64,000 nucleotides of DNA, taken from positions 620,001 through 684,000 of the forward strand of contig OZ220224.1 of NCBI GenBank assembly GCA_964291485.2. Direction: 5' to 3'. The position numbers and the translations under genes are program-made. The stretch is from Kistimonas sp964291485 (GTDB taxonomy: Bacteria > Pseudomonadota > Gammaproteobacteria > Pseudomonadales > Endozoicomonadaceae). The notes below the pieces were generated by a model. That model had not been told where the DNA came from and searched no databases. It worked only from the letters and a program-made list of their open reading frames with translations. Shown here in pieces: positions 54,322 through 63,724 of the stretch; within the stretch, counting starts at the first letter, position 1, and every line of letters begins with the position of its first letter.

Positions 54322-56523
54322 ATGAATATATTACAGATTCTGTCATATGCTTGGGGGTATCGTCTTTTTAAATATGTAGTCCTTTCGTTTGCCTTTACCG
54401 GTTTTTTTAATCCGGTATTGGGGTGGGCTGCTGATATCTGTACGACTCCCACTACAACGCTCAACGCAGGGAATCCTGTTTCGGGTGGCGATAACTGTGA
54501 TTTGGATGCTGGAGAAAGCGTACAGATTGACAGTGATGGCTCTATTAACACAACGGAGACCAATGCTATCGTTGTGCAGTTTGGTAATGTGGGCGGAAAT
54601 ATCAGCATTGATGGTTCTGTATCGACAACTGCAGCGTCGGGGCGACTTGTACTGGTTGCGGGAGATGTTGGAGATGTTACCAATACTGGCACACTGACTT
54701 CCACATTCACTGCTCTCCAACTGGGCTTTGGAGCACAAATATCAGTCGGAGATGTTTTGAACAGTGGCACGATTGATGGTGATGATCCCGGGGGGAGTGT
54801 TGGGGTTGGTCTATTAATTGGCTCAGTGAGTACAATAGGAACCGTGACCAATACCGGTACAATTCGAGGCGATAGAGCCGTGTTTGCTACGTCTCAGGCA
54901 ACGATCATTACCTCCGGCACCATATCGAATCCAGACCCATCGGTTGCGCTGATAACATTTAGCGGTGGGGCTGATTTAATTATTGAGGATGGTGCAATTT
55001 TTAGTGGTGGTAATATTAACGTTCAGAGTGGCTCTACCCTTGATATTCGCGGTGGCTACACTACGGATGCATCACAAGTTTTTAGCACCTTTGATAGCAT
55101 CACGATTGAAAATACTGGCGCGCTTCAGGTGAGTGTGAATAGTGATGGGAGCCAGTATAACCGGTATCTTGCAGGCACAGTCACTTTTGACCCTGGTGCA
55201 GGTATCAATGTTGATGTTCCGGTAACCAATACGTTATCCGACGGGGATACATTGTCCGGCGTTGTTAATGCAACCACATTCAATGGCGTGGATGGACTCG
55301 CGGTAACTGATAATAGTGCATTGCTGGATTTTACGGCAGTGCTAAATGGTAACGACCTGGATTTGCAAATTGCCGCCGATAGTAGTGGTAGTGGTAATAC
55401 AGGCGTTCTTATCTCATTGGATCGTGCAGGGGAGCAGTCAGGGCGTGGTGCTGCCCGGGTGCTGGATGAACTGAGGCTACAACAGTCGCTCAGTGGTGAT
55501 ATGGCAACAGTGATAGCCGCTTTCAATGCTCTGCCGACAGATAAAGATGTCGCGTCAGCTACGCAGCAAACATTGCCATTACTAACGGGTAATCTGCGGC
55601 AGACCAGTATTAAGGCCATGAAAACGGGGCATCGCATTGTCCAGGCCAGACAACAGCGACTGACAGGCTTTTCCTTTGGAGAACAGGTCGATGAAAAGGG
55701 GCGCGAATTTTGGATAAAGCCATTTGCTGCCCGTGCTGATCAGAACGAACGAAATGATGTAGAGGGTTATGAGGCTGATACTTTCGGTCTTGTTCTTGGT
55801 GCTGACCACGCGTGGGACGATGAAAGCCGCTATGGTTGGGCGCTTTCTGCCAGTCAGTCCGATATTACATCTGACAGGGGCACCAGCAGCGCACAGGTGA
55901 ATAGTTATCAGGTGATCGGTTATGGCAGTCATATTCTGGATGAACAATCGGAGTTTAATTTTCAGCTGGGTATGGGCTACAACCTGAATGAAGGAACCCG
56001 TTCTATAACGTTCAGTGGGTTAAACCGCCATGCATCATCAGAATACTCAAGCTGGAGTGCTCATTTCGGGGGACGCTTTTCGAAGAACTTTGATTTATCG
56101 GATCAGATGAGTCTGGTTGCTAGCATCGGTACTGACTTTACTTATATTCGGGACGATGCATATAAGGAAACGGGTGCAGATAGCTTGAATCTGGATGTGG
56201 ACAGTTCTGATTCAAAAGAGCTGTTGATCATGGCAGAAAGTGTGTTGAGTCTTAGTCTGGACAATGATACGACGCTCACGTCAAGCTTGGGATTAGGCTA
56301 CGACATGCTTCGTAATAAAAACAGTATCACAGCTGCTTATGTTGGCGGAGGATCAGTATTCACAACAGAAGGTATTGAACCTTCTTCCTGGACCCTAAGG
56401 GCAGGTATTGGTATCGCTATGAAAATTTGGGAAACGATTGAACTAACAGCGCGTTATGACCTGGAATCGAGGGAACGTTATTTGAACCAGAGTGCCTCGG
56501 TTAATTTGCGCTGGCCTTTTTGA
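54322..56523 (+). CDS. autotransporter outer-membrane protein
   Basis: A 733-residue type V secreted protein. A long signal region (about 1-36) precedes a passenger (about 40-370) made of degenerate repeats such as TNTGTLTS, LNSGTIDG, TNTGTIRG and TSGTISN, typical of a beta-helix. A linker helix region (about 370-450) leads to the 12-strand beta barrel (about 465-733), with FWIKPFAARADQNE at its start and the C-terminal SVNLRWPF ending in Phe. No protease triad or lipase motif is visible; adhesion is likely. The ATG at 54322 is preferred over the GTG at 54307. Confidence 0.88.
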   Translation: MNILQILSYAWGYRLFKYVVLSFAFTGFFNPVLGWAADICTTPTTTLNAGNPVSGGDNCDLDAGESVQIDSDGSINTTETNAIVVQFGNVGGNISIDGSVSTTAASGRLVLVAGDVGDVTNTGTLTSTFTALQLGFGAQISVGDVLNSGTIDGDDPGGSVGVGLLIGSVSTIGTVTNTGTIRGDRAVFATSQATIITSGTISNPDPSVALITFSGGADLIIEDGAIFSGGNINVQSGSTLDIRGGYTTDASQVFSTFDSITIENTGALQVSVNSDGSQYNRYLAGTVTFDPGAGINVDVPVTNTLSDGDTLSGVVNATTFNGVDGLAVTDNSALLDFTAVLNGNDLDLQIAADSSGSGNTGVLISLDRAGEQSGRGAARVLDELRLQQSLSGDMATVIAAFNALPTDKDVASATQQTLPLLTGNLRQTSIKAMKTGHRIVQARQQRLTGFSFGEQVDEKGREFWIKPFAARADQNERNDVEGYEADTFGLVLGADHAWDDESRYGWALSASQSDITSDRGTSSAQVNSYQVIGYGSHILDEQSEFNFQLGMGYNLNEGTRSITFSGLNRHASSEYSSWSAHFGGRFSKNFDLSDQMSLVASIGTDFTYIRDDAYKETGADSLNLDVDSSDSKELLIMAESVLSLSLDNDTTLTSSLGLGYDMLRNKNSITAAYVGGGSVFTTEGIEPSSWTLRAGIGIAMKIWETIELTARYDLESRERYLNQSASVNLRWPF

Positions 56524-56596
56524 TCGATAGTTTCAGTAAACAAGATAAATCCGAACCCTGTAGATTCATGAAATCAAAATCGTATTGGCAGGCATA

Positions 56597-57025
56597 TTAC
56601 GTCCTCATGATTAATGGTATCAGTGCCTCCTTATTATCGATGAGATCCGCCAGGGTATATTGATCCAGCACTCCAATAAATGCGTCCACCCCTTCCTTTA
56701 ATACGCCCTTCAGCCGACAGGCGGGCAGGATTTTGCAGACCGGTTTGGTGCAGTCCACCACCTGCAGAGATTCTTCCAGCGCCATCACGACTTGGCCAAT
56801 ACGTATTTCATCCGCCGGTTTCCCGAGCATGATGCCGCCACCTTTGCCGCGAATGCTGTGTATCAGGCCAGCTCGTGCCAACTGGTGAACCACCTTGACC
56901 ACATGGTTGCGTGAGAGATCGTAGGCCTCGGTCACTTCCGTAATACTGGACTTATAACCCTCCGGGCGGGTGGCCAGGTACATCAGGGCGCGCAGGCCAA
57001 TATCGGTGAATGTGGTAAGACGCAT
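56597..57025 (-). CDS. nsrR: nitric-oxide-sensing Rrf2-family repressor NsrR
   Basis: A 142-residue regulator with an N-terminal winged helix (MRLTTFTDIGLRALMYLA, SRNHVVKVVHQLARAGLIHS) and the iron-sulfur cysteines C92, C97 and C103 in DCTKPVCKILPAC. NO destroys the cluster and relieves repression. It is divergent from hmp, and the shared 108-base region holds an NsrR-type site. The length is standard. Confidence 0.95.
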   Translation of the reverse strand: MRLTTFTDIGLRALMYLATRPEGYKSSITEVTEAYDLSRNHVVKVVHQLARAGLIHSIRGKGGGIMLGKPADEIRIGQVVMALEESLQVVDCTKPVCKILPACRLKGVLKEGVDAFIGVLDQYTLADLIDNKEALIPLIMRT

Positions 57026-57069
57026 CAGGAACCGCTTTGTACAAGTTAAGAAAACATGAGCATTTTAAC

Positions 57070-57098
57070 TTGAACATGCATTCAAAATGCAAGATTAT
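57070..57098 (+). promoter_or_regulatory. hmp promoter with embedded NsrR box
   Basis: TTGAAC (57070-57075) and GATTAT (57093-57098) are separated by 17 bases. Between and overlapping them, 57073-57095 reads AACATGCATTCAAAATGCA followed by AGAT, matching the NsrR consensus (AAGATGYATTT-N-AAATRCATCTT), with TGCATT/AATGCA arms. Repressor here would cover the RNA polymerase site. Confidence 0.8.
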
Positions 57099-57133
57099 TA
57101 AAGAGGTATAAAAAATACACTTTTAAGGTTGTT

Positions 57134-58339
57134 ATGTTATCTACAGAAACCATTAGGATTGTACAGTCCACTATCCCCCTGCTGGAGTCTGCCGGTACGG
57201 AGCTGACTCGCCATTTTTACCAGCGGATGTTTTCCCACAACCCGGAATTGAAGGATGTGTTCAATCTGAGTCATCAGCGCTCAGGCGGCCAACCGGTTGC
57301 ACTGTTTGAAGCCGTTCTCGGGTATGCCAGAAATATTGATAACCTTTCCGTACTGAGCGCCGTTGTTGAGCGGATTGCCCAGAAGCACACCAGCTTCCTC
57401 ATTACGCCGGACCAGTATCAGATTGTCGGGCATCACCTTATTGAAACGATTCGTGAGCAGGCGGGGGAAGCGGCTACTGATGAAGTGCTGCAGGCCTGGA
57501 CTGAGGCTTACCAGTTGCTGGCGACCATTTTCATTGAGCGGGAAGAAGCCATTTATCAGGCTAGTGAAGAAGTCGTTGGTGGCTGGCGTGGTCTTCGTCC
57601 TTTCCGGGTTGTGCGAAAATTCCGTGAGAGTGACCTGATTACTTCATTCTCGCTTGAGCCTGTCGATGGCAAACCGGTCATGGATTTCAGCCCTGGACAG
57701 TATCTGGGTATCAAGCTGAGACCGGCCACCAGTGGCTATGCAGAAATTCGACAGTACTCGTTGTCTGATGCGCCGAATGGCTGCAGTTACCGTATCAGCG
57801 TCAAGCGTGAAACCGGTGAGGTTGATGGACTGGTTTCAAACTGGCTGCACGATGCTGTTAGTGAAGGTGATGTCATTGAGGTTATGCCACCTGCCGGCGA
57901 TTTTTTCCTGAATGTGGATGAGAAAACACCAGTTGTACTGATCAGCGCAGGTGTTGGCTTAACACCGATGCTGTCAATGTTGAACACGCAGTTGATTAAT
58001 GGGCATCAAGGGTCGCTATTCTGGCTGCATGCCTGTGAGAATGGGCGCGTTCATGCATTCAAAGACGATATTCGTAATAAGGAACAGCAGCAGGAACGCT
58101 TGAAATCCTGGGTTTGGTATAACCAACCGGCTGCAGGTGATCGTCCCGCTGAAGACTATGATTTTGATGGACATATGGCGTTGGAAAAGGTTCGCCAAGC
58201 GATAGACGCTCCTGGCGCACATTTTTACTTCTGCGGACCACTGCCTTTTATGAAGATGGTCAAAGAAACGCTGGTGGAGTGGGGCGTCGAGGACGAACGG
58301 ATACACTACGAGGTGTTTGGTCCTTATAGCAGTCTTTAA
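57134..58339 (+). CDS. hmp: flavohemoglobin, nitric oxide dioxygenase
   Basis: A 401-residue cytoplasmic enzyme converting NO and O2 to nitrate with NAD(P)H. The globin domain (1-140) has the proximal-heme region IAQKHTSFLITPDQYQIVGHHLIETI. The FAD domain (about 150-255) has the RQYSLS-type block EIRQYSLSDAP, and the NAD domain (about 260-401) has VLISAGVGLTPMLSML and FYFCGPLPFM. AAGG precedes the ATG. Under NsrR control from the adjacent gene; followed by a terminator. Confidence 0.96.
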   Translation: MLSTETIRIVQSTIPLLESAGTELTRHFYQRMFSHNPELKDVFNLSHQRSGGQPVALFEAVLGYARNIDNLSVLSAVVERIAQKHTSFLITPDQYQIVGHHLIETIREQAGEAATDEVLQAWTEAYQLLATIFIEREEAIYQASEEVVGGWRGLRPFRVVRKFRESDLITSFSLEPVDGKPVMDFSPGQYLGIKLRPATSGYAEIRQYSLSDAPNGCSYRISVKRETGEVDGLVSNWLHDAVSEGDVIEVMPPAGDFFLNVDEKTPVVLISAGVGLTPMLSMLNTQLINGHQGSLFWLHACENGRVHAFKDDIRNKEQQQERLKSWVWYNQPAAGDRPAEDYDFDGHMALEKVRQAIDAPGAHFYFCGPLPFMKMVKETLVEWGVEDERIHYEVFGPYSSL

Positions 58340-58358
58340 ACATGTCAGACATGCCAGC

Positions 58359-58391
58359 AAAAAGGCTATGGTCTTTCAACCATAGCCTTTT
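58359..58391 (+). terminator. terminator of hmp
   Basis: AAAAAGGCTATGG (58359-58371) pairs with CCATAGCCTTTT (58380-58391) around an 8-base loop, and a T-rich stretch follows. It lies 20 bases after hmp; on the other strand it may also serve the converging transporter operon. Confidence 0.85.
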
Positions 58392-58437
58392 CATTTTTGC
58401 TTTCAGGTAATGCTTATTTGATTCTTGGTTTGTAGCG

Positions 58438-59187
58438 TCAGGCGGTGACTTTTTCAGGGATCACTCTGCCAGCCTCGGCGGTACTTTTAACAATGGGTCT
58501 GCGTTTTGGGTTCAGGTGCCCGTTAAAGCGTTTCTCCAGTAGTCTGAAGCCTCCCATCATGATCAGGCTTAGTACCAGGTAGCAGGCGCCTGCCGCCAGG
58601 AAGATTTCAATCGGCGTATAGGTACGGGCAATGATGGTCCGGGCCATACCGGTCAGATCCAGCAGGGTAATGGTGCTGGCCAGTGCGCTACTCTTGAGCA
58701 TCAGAATCACTTCGTTGCCGTAAGCCGGCAGGATCATGCCAAACGCGCGGGGCAGGAGTACACGACGGTACATCTGCACCTTGCTCATGCCCAGTACACG
58801 ACAAGCCTCAATTTCCCCCTTGGGAATAGACGCCAGTGCGCCCCTGAGGATTTCCGCAGAATACGCTGATGTATTCAGGCAGAAGGCGATGATTGCACAC
58901 CAGTAGGGTTCACGCAGGTAAGGCCAGAAAATGCTTTCCCGGACAATCTCGAACTGCGCCAGTCCGTAATAGACAAGGAACAGCTGCACCAGCAGCGGGG
59001 TGCCGCGGAAAAAGAAGATATAACTGTAGGGCAGTGACTTGATCCAGAGTTTATCGGAATGGCGTGCCAGACCGATGGGCAGCGCCAAGGCGGCGCCGAG
59101 TATTCCGGAGACGACCACCAGTTGAACGGTCATCCAGGCGCCTTCCATCAGGCGGGGAAAATAGTCGATGACAACACTGAAATCCAT
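58438..59187 (-). CDS. polar amino-acid ABC transporter permease (HisM/ArtM type)
   Basis: A 249-residue inner-membrane permease with about five helices. It has the N-terminal MTVQLVVVSGILGAALALPIG and the cytoplasmic loop EACRVLGMSKVQMYRRVLLPRAFGMILPA that docks the ATPase. FFRGTPLLVQLFLVYYG is the family mark of the HisMQ group. It follows the HisQ-type gene with 2 bases between. Together with the binding protein it imports basic or polar amino acids. Confidence 0.9.
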   Translation of the reverse strand: MDFSVVIDYFPRLMEGAWMTVQLVVVSGILGAALALPIGLARHSDKLWIKSLPYSYIFFFRGTPLLVQLFLVYYGLAQFEIVRESIFWPYLREPYWCAIIAFCLNTSAYSAEILRGALASIPKGEIEACRVLGMSKVQMYRRVLLPRAFGMILPAYGNEVILMLKSSALASTITLLDLTGMARTIIARTYTPIEIFLAAGACYLVLSLIMMGGFRLLEKRFNGHLNPKRRPIVKSTAEAGRVIPEKVTA

Positions 59188-59189
59188 AA

Positions 59190-59879
59190 TCAGGCCCTCG
59201 CGACGCCGCGGTTAGCGCGTTTTTCCAGGTAGTGGAGACCGATCATGGTGACAATGGTCAGCAGCAGGTACATGAAGGCTGCAGCCAGATAGAAAGTGAA
59301 CGGTTCCTTGGTGTAATTCACGGCCACACTGGCCTTACGCATGATGTCGTCCAGTCCGATGACCGACACCAGCGCGGTATCCTTGAGCAGTACGAGGAAC
59401 AGGTTGCCGAGCCCCGGCAGCGCCAGCCGCCAGACCTGGGGAAGGGTAATGCGGAAAAATATACGCAGTTTGCTCATGCCCAGTGCCAGTCCGGCTTCAC
59501 GTTGTCCGGCAGGGATGGACTGAATCGCGCCCCGGAAGACTTCTGTCGCATAAGCGCCAAAGGTCAGGCCGAGTGCCGTGACACCGGCGGCAAAGGGGCC
59601 GATCTCAATGTATTCGTCGTAACCGAATTGGCTGGCTATACCCATCAGCACCGTCGTGGCGCCGAAATAAATGATCAGTACCGTCAGAAGTTCCGGCAGA
59701 CCGCGGATCAGGCCGGTATAGCCGGAGGCAATGGCACGGGCCATGCGGAAGCGGGACAGTTTGGCGGATGCGCCCAGCAGCCCCAGTATCAGGCCGACTG
59801 CCAGGGCAGCCAGCGCCAGCTTGACGGTGACAATCGCCCCTGCCAGAAGCTGGTCTTCAAAGCCATGCAGTTCAAGCAT
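59190..59879 (-). CDS. polar amino-acid ABC transporter permease (HisQ/ArtQ type)
   Basis: A 229-residue permease, partner of the preceding entry. Marks: GAIVTVKLALAALAVGLILGLLGA, RGLPELLTVLIIYFG, and the EAA loop REAGLALGMSKLRIFFRITLPQVWRLALPG. It forms the translocation channel as a heterodimer with the HisM-type protein. Gene order is binding protein, this permease, second permease. Confidence 0.9.
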   Translation of the reverse strand: MLELHGFEDQLLAGAIVTVKLALAALAVGLILGLLGASAKLSRFRMARAIASGYTGLIRGLPELLTVLIIYFGATTVLMGIASQFGYDEYIEIGPFAAGVTALGLTFGAYATEVFRGAIQSIPAGQREAGLALGMSKLRIFFRITLPQVWRLALPGLGNLFLVLLKDTALVSVIGLDDIMRKASVAVNYTKEPFTFYLAAAFMYLLLTIVTMIGLHYLEKRANRGVARA

Positions 59880-59941
59880 GCGTACATCCTCTACTTACAG
59901 GGAAGAGGAGCGGCATTGCCGCTCCGCGGATAGCTGACCTA

Positions 59942-60697
59942 TCAGTAGATGGAGAAGGGGAAGTACCTGGCGTTGATCTCGGCATAGGTGCCGTCAGCAA
60001 CAATGGCCTGCAGGGCGCGGTTCAGCTTGTCACGCAGTTCCTGGTCATTCTTGCGAACCGCAATGCCGATCTTGTCATTTTTGTTGAAGGCTTCACCCTT
60101 GTATTCAAAGCCGGGTTCGTTTTTCAGCCACTCATAGGTTGGCAGTTCATCGGATATGGCGCCATCCAGTCGGCCGGACTTCAGATCCAGGTAGACACTG
60201 TCGTTGGTATCATACAGTTTCACATTCACGACATCTGACAGGTTATCTTCCAGATAGATACCACCGACGGTCGCGCGCTGAGCACCAATGGTTTTGCCCT
60301 TCAGGGCTTCAACGGTTGTATCGAAATCCTTGTCCTTGGCGGCGACAAAGCGCAGGCCACCGGAATAGTAGGGATCGGTGAAATCAACGACGCGCTGGCG
60401 CTCTTCGGTAATCGACATGGAAGCGATAATGGCGTCGAACTTGCGTACTTTCAGGCCGGGAATCAGACCATCCCAATCCTGGGTGACCATCTCACATTCT
60501 GCCTCCAGCTTTTCACACAGGGCGTCGGCAATATCCACATCAAAGCCCTGGGGCTTGCCGGATGCATCAATGAAGTTAAAGGGCGCCCAGGCACCTTCGG
60601 TGGCGAAGCGGATTTTTTCAGCAGCCATGGCGCTACCGGCGCTGATAGCCAGGCTGGCGGCGACAAACGTGGAAAGCAGTTTATTCTTGATCTTCAT
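59942..60697 (-). CDS. periplasmic amino-acid-binding protein (ArgT/HisJ type)
   Basis: A 251-residue solute-binding protein. The signal peptide (about 1-26, AISAGSAMA) is followed by EKIRFATEGAWAPFNFIDASGKPQGFDVDIADALCEKL, then the family block QDWDGLIPGLKVRKFDAIIASMSITEERQRVVDFTDPYY. These residues line the ligand site of lysine/arginine/ornithine/histidine binders. I use the ATG at 60697 (MKIKNKLLS) with AGGAAA upstream. An in-frame extension to 60748 lacks support. Confidence 0.92.
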   Translation of the reverse strand: MKIKNKLLSTFVAASLAISAGSAMAAEKIRFATEGAWAPFNFIDASGKPQGFDVDIADALCEKLEAECEMVTQDWDGLIPGLKVRKFDAIIASMSITEERQRVVDFTDPYYSGGLRFVAAKDKDFDTTVEALKGKTIGAQRATVGGIYLEDNLSDVVNVKLYDTNDSVYLDLKSGRLDGAISDELPTYEWLKNEPGFEYKGEAFNKNDKIGIAVRKNDQELRDKLNRALQAIVADGTYAEINARYFPFSIY

Positions 60698-60787
60698 GGT
60701 GATTTTCCTGTTCCGTTGTTTTATTACTGCAGGCCTGCATGGGGCCATTTATCGTTGTTAACGGTATGACACGTTTGCTAACCGCTA

Positions 60788-61561
60788 TCAGAAGATGCTG
60801 GAGACAAAGGCCTTGCAGCGTTCTGATGTCGGGTTGCCAAACACCTGGGCCGGTGGACCGAATTCTTCCACACGTCCCTGGTGCAGGAACATGACCTGGC
60901 TGGAGACTTCCCGGGCAAAGGCCATTTCGTGGGTCACGATCAGCATGGTGCGGCCTTCTTCCGCCAGACTGCGCATGACGTTCAGTACTTCACCAACCAG
61001 TTCCGGATCCAGTGCTGAGGTCGGTTCGTCGAACAACATGACCTGCGGATCCATCGCCAGCGCCCGGGCAATGGCGACACGCTGCTGTTGTCCACCGGAA
61101 AGCTGGCCGGGATAAAAGTCTTTGCGATCATACATGCCGACTTTGTGCAGGAGTCGTTCAGCGGTTTCGAGGGCTTCCGCTTTTTTCTGTTTCAGGACAT
61201 TGATGGGTGCCTCGATGACATTCTCAAGAATGGTCATGTGAGGCCAGAGGTTGAAATTCTGAAAGACAAAACCGAGGCGCTCGCGCATCAGGGTGAGTTG
61301 TTTGTGATTGGCGGCATCCAGGTCGCCGGAGCGGGAGCGCTTCAGGGCAAGAGCCTCACCACTGATGGAGATTTCACCTTCGGTGGGTTGTTCGAGCAGG
61401 TTGATACAGCGCAGGAAGGTGCTTTTGCCTGAGCCGCTGGAACCGATAATGGAGACCACGTCGCCATCGTGGGCGGTCAGGTCGATGCCCTTGAGGACTT
61501 CATCCTGACCGAAAGTCTTGTGCAGGTTCCTGATTTCTATCGCAGCGGGACCGGTTGACAT
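60788..61561 (-). CDS. polar amino-acid ABC transporter ATPase (HisP type)
   Basis: The 257-residue ATPase of the same transporter: Walker A GSSGSGKST, Q-loop FQNFNLWPHMTILEN, signature LSGGQQQRVAIARALA, Walker B VMLFDEPTSALDPELV, H-loop VTHEM. GCGGAGA lies upstream of the ATG at 61561; the frame runs on to 61699 but the extra residues are not family-like. It leads the four-gene operon, 90 bases before the binding-protein gene. Confidence 0.93.
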   Translation of the reverse strand: MSTGPAAIEIRNLHKTFGQDEVLKGIDLTAHDGDVVSIIGSSGSGKSTFLRCINLLEQPTEGEISISGEALALKRSRSGDLDAANHKQLTLMRERLGFVFQNFNLWPHMTILENVIEAPINVLKQKKAEALETAERLLHKVGMYDRKDFYPGQLSGGQQQRVAIARALAMDPQVMLFDEPTSALDPELVGEVLNVMRSLAEEGRTMLIVTHEMAFAREVSSQVMFLHQGRVEEFGPPAQVFGNPTSERCKAFVSSIF

Positions 61562-62024
61562 CGTTATTATCTCCGCTGAATCCCGGTCTGCAGTGGCGGG
61601 CCTGTCACTCCACCCGAAGGTCATGCCCGTGTCGTTACCGACGCCCTGTTGACCGGGACCCGATCGTATTGCATCCACTGCCAGAGGGCAGTTAGACACC
61701 TTGTTATCGTGTTATTTGATTGTGTCGGGTAATCAAACTACCAGACGGCGGTAAAATAAGTTTTCAGAATCGGACATTTTCTTTCCTCTGGGCGGCTTTT
61801 GGTTAAGGCGTGTTCAAACCGCTGTCGTATGGAGGCGTTTTGTTGCCACAGGTCATTGCTTTACCTGAATGGGAGCCTGTTCGCCTGTAGACAGTGCGGA
61901 TTACACGACGGATGCTATTTCCCGGGAAGTGGATACACGGTATTACTGCCGTTCGTGGAGGGAAAGCGAAAAAAACTCCTGCCCACCTGAGAATTTCTGT
62001 CACCGTCAGGATGTAAGATCAGCC
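61562..62024. other. divergent promoter region of the amino-acid transporter and LysR gene
   Basis: About 460 bases with no separate gene. It holds the promoters of the minus-strand transporter operon and the plus-strand LysR-type gene. Open frames here are upstream extensions of those two genes. I could not pick a convincing LysR box. Confidence 0.4.
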
Positions 62025-62906
62025 ATGCCCCGTCCCCTGCCGCCGCTGAATGCCCTGCGGGCCTTTGAGGCTTCGTTCCGCCATAACAGTTTTACCAATG
62101 CTGCAGAGGAGTTGTGTGTCACCTCAGGCGCGGTCAGCCAGCAGGTTAGGCAACTGGAAGCCTGGTTTAATCTTCGGTTGTTTGAACGCATTCCGGGGGG
62201 ATTGCGTCCTACGCCGGCGGCACAGACCCTGCACCCGGTCGTGGCGGATGCGTTCAGCAGTATCCGGGAAACATGTGGCCAATTGATGGGCGAGCCTCAG
62301 CGGTTGCGACTCTGGGTATCGCCCACGTTGGCGGTACGCTGGTTACTGCAACGGTTGATTGCATTCCAGCAGCAGTTTCCGGAAGTACAGTTGCAGGTGG
62401 AAACGGTCTTTATGCACCATGACCTCGATAGCCGACGCTTTGATGTGGCGCTGGTGTTTGGTGACGGTGACTGGCCAGAATTTGATGTCACGCTGTTGCG
62501 TGAGGAACGCCTCAGTCCTGTGTGTTCACCAATGCTTATTTCAGATTCAGACCACGTTGACCTTGCCGAACTGAATCAGCACACGCTGTTGCATACCAAT
62601 CCTGACCGTAATGCCTGGTGTAGCTGGTTAGAGGCCGCCGGGCTTCAGGGACAGGTTGATCTGGCCGGGGGAACCCGGTTTGAATCCATGGAACTGGCAG
62701 TGTCTGCGGCTTGTAGCGGGTATGGCATTGTTATGGCTGATCTGGATCTCTACGCTGATGAGATCAACAATGGACGTTTGCAGCGATTGTCATCGCTGGA
62801 GGTGAAAGGCGATTCTGCCTATTACCTGATTTGTCCCAGCCATATCAGCCAACGGCCTGTTACACGTGCGTTAATCGATATTCTGTTGCAACAGGCTATT
62901 GAGTAA
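62025..62906 (+). CDS. LysR-family regulator, GcvA-like
   Basis: A 293-residue regulator. The N-terminal winged helix starts PRPLPPLNALRAFEASFRHNSF, then AAEELCVTSGAVSQQVRQLEAWF, a close match to GcvA-type LysR proteins. The effector domain (about 90-290) has LRLWVSPTLAVRWLLQRLIAFQ. The ATG at 62025 is preferred over an open frame from 61869. Divergent from the amino-acid transporter, so it probably controls that operon in response to an amino acid; this is inference. Confidence 0.9.
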   Translation: MPRPLPPLNALRAFEASFRHNSFTNAAEELCVTSGAVSQQVRQLEAWFNLRLFERIPGGLRPTPAAQTLHPVVADAFSSIRETCGQLMGEPQRLRLWVSPTLAVRWLLQRLIAFQQQFPEVQLQVETVFMHHDLDSRRFDVALVFGDGDWPEFDVTLLREERLSPVCSPMLISDSDHVDLAELNQHTLLHTNPDRNAWCSWLEAAGLQGQVDLAGGTRFESMELAVSAACSGYGIVMADLDLYADEINNGRLQRLSSLEVKGDSAYYLICPSHISQRPVTRALIDILLQQAIE

Positions 62907-62953
62907 TTGCGTGTTGTTTTTATTCTGAGAGTGTTGCTATTGCAGGGGGAACA

Positions 62954-62979
62954 GGCTGCAGCTGATACCCACTGCAGCC
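62954..62979. terminator. hairpin between converging LysR and SIMPL genes
   Basis: GGCTGCAG and CTGCAGCC form an 8-bp perfect stem around 10 bases, between the stops at 62906 and 62987. There is no clear T-run on either strand. Confidence 0.4.
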
Positions 62980-62986
62980 TCAGGGG

Positions 62987-63703
62987 TCAATCGGTCAGAT
63001 AGTACTCAATGGTGGAAATCACACGTACTTTCTTTATGTAAGGCGTGTTTTTATCCCGATCTGTAATCTGGAAGACTCCTTGTCGTGCGGATTTGATTTT
63101 GCCCAGTCGACTGTCGGAATCCTGCGCGAATTTCTCTCCCACTTCCCGGGCATTACGGGTGGCTTCTTCAATCATGGCGGGTTTCAGAATGTTGAGACCG
63201 GTGAACAGGTATTCGGTGCGGGCGTCGTAGTCATTGCTGGCGATGGCAATGCCGGCTGCCGCCAATTCCAGAATATCCTGCCGTGCCTGGCGTACCCGAT
63301 CCACATTATTGGTGTAGACGGTGACATCAGACTCTGCCGTGTAACGAAACTTGTTCTGGCCGGTATTGTAATTCAGGGTCTCGTTGTCGGTGATTGCTGG
63401 TGGGTTGATGGAAATTTCCTGCTCGGTAAAACCCCGGTCATGAAGGAAGGCGACAATCCTGTCATTCTTGGTCTGGATATCCTTGACCAGTGTGCCCAGG
63501 TTGTTGGCCCCTTCCCGGAACCGGATCGGCCAGATGGCGATATCCGCCGGGACTTCCTGTTCCGCCAGTCCCTTCGCGACGACGGTTCGGTTCATTTGCT
63601 TGAAGGTGATCAGCCCGTCGGCGAGCTGGTAACCCAGCAGTCCGAAGGCGACGATAAGGCAGCCACCCAGGATGATGGCCGGCAACCGTGCTGATGTTTG
63701 CAT
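62987..63703 (-). CDS. SIMPL-domain (DUF541) envelope protein
   Basis: A 238-residue protein with an N-terminal membrane anchor (about 8-32) and a SIMPL domain (about 38-235). Typical blocks are RTVVAKGLAEQEVPADIAIW near its start, DRGFTEQEISINPPAITD, and AMIEEATRNAREVGEKFAQDSDSRLGKI. SIMPL proteins occur in the periplasm and outer membrane of many bacteria, some linked to oxidative stress; no molecular function is established. It follows the AraC-type gene on the same strand by 21 bases. Confidence 0.85.
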   Translation of the reverse strand: MQTSARLPAIILGGCLIVAFGLLGYQLADGLITFKQMNRTVVAKGLAEQEVPADIAIWPIRFREGANNLGTLVKDIQTKNDRIVAFLHDRGFTEQEISINPPAITDNETLNYNTGQNKFRYTAESDVTVYTNNVDRVRQARQDILELAAAGIAIASNDYDARTEYLFTGLNILKPAMIEEATRNAREVGEKFAQDSDSRLGKIKSARQGVFQITDRDKNTPYIKKVRVISTIEYYLTD

Positions 63704-63724
63704 GTCGCTTTCCTCTCTGAAAAC

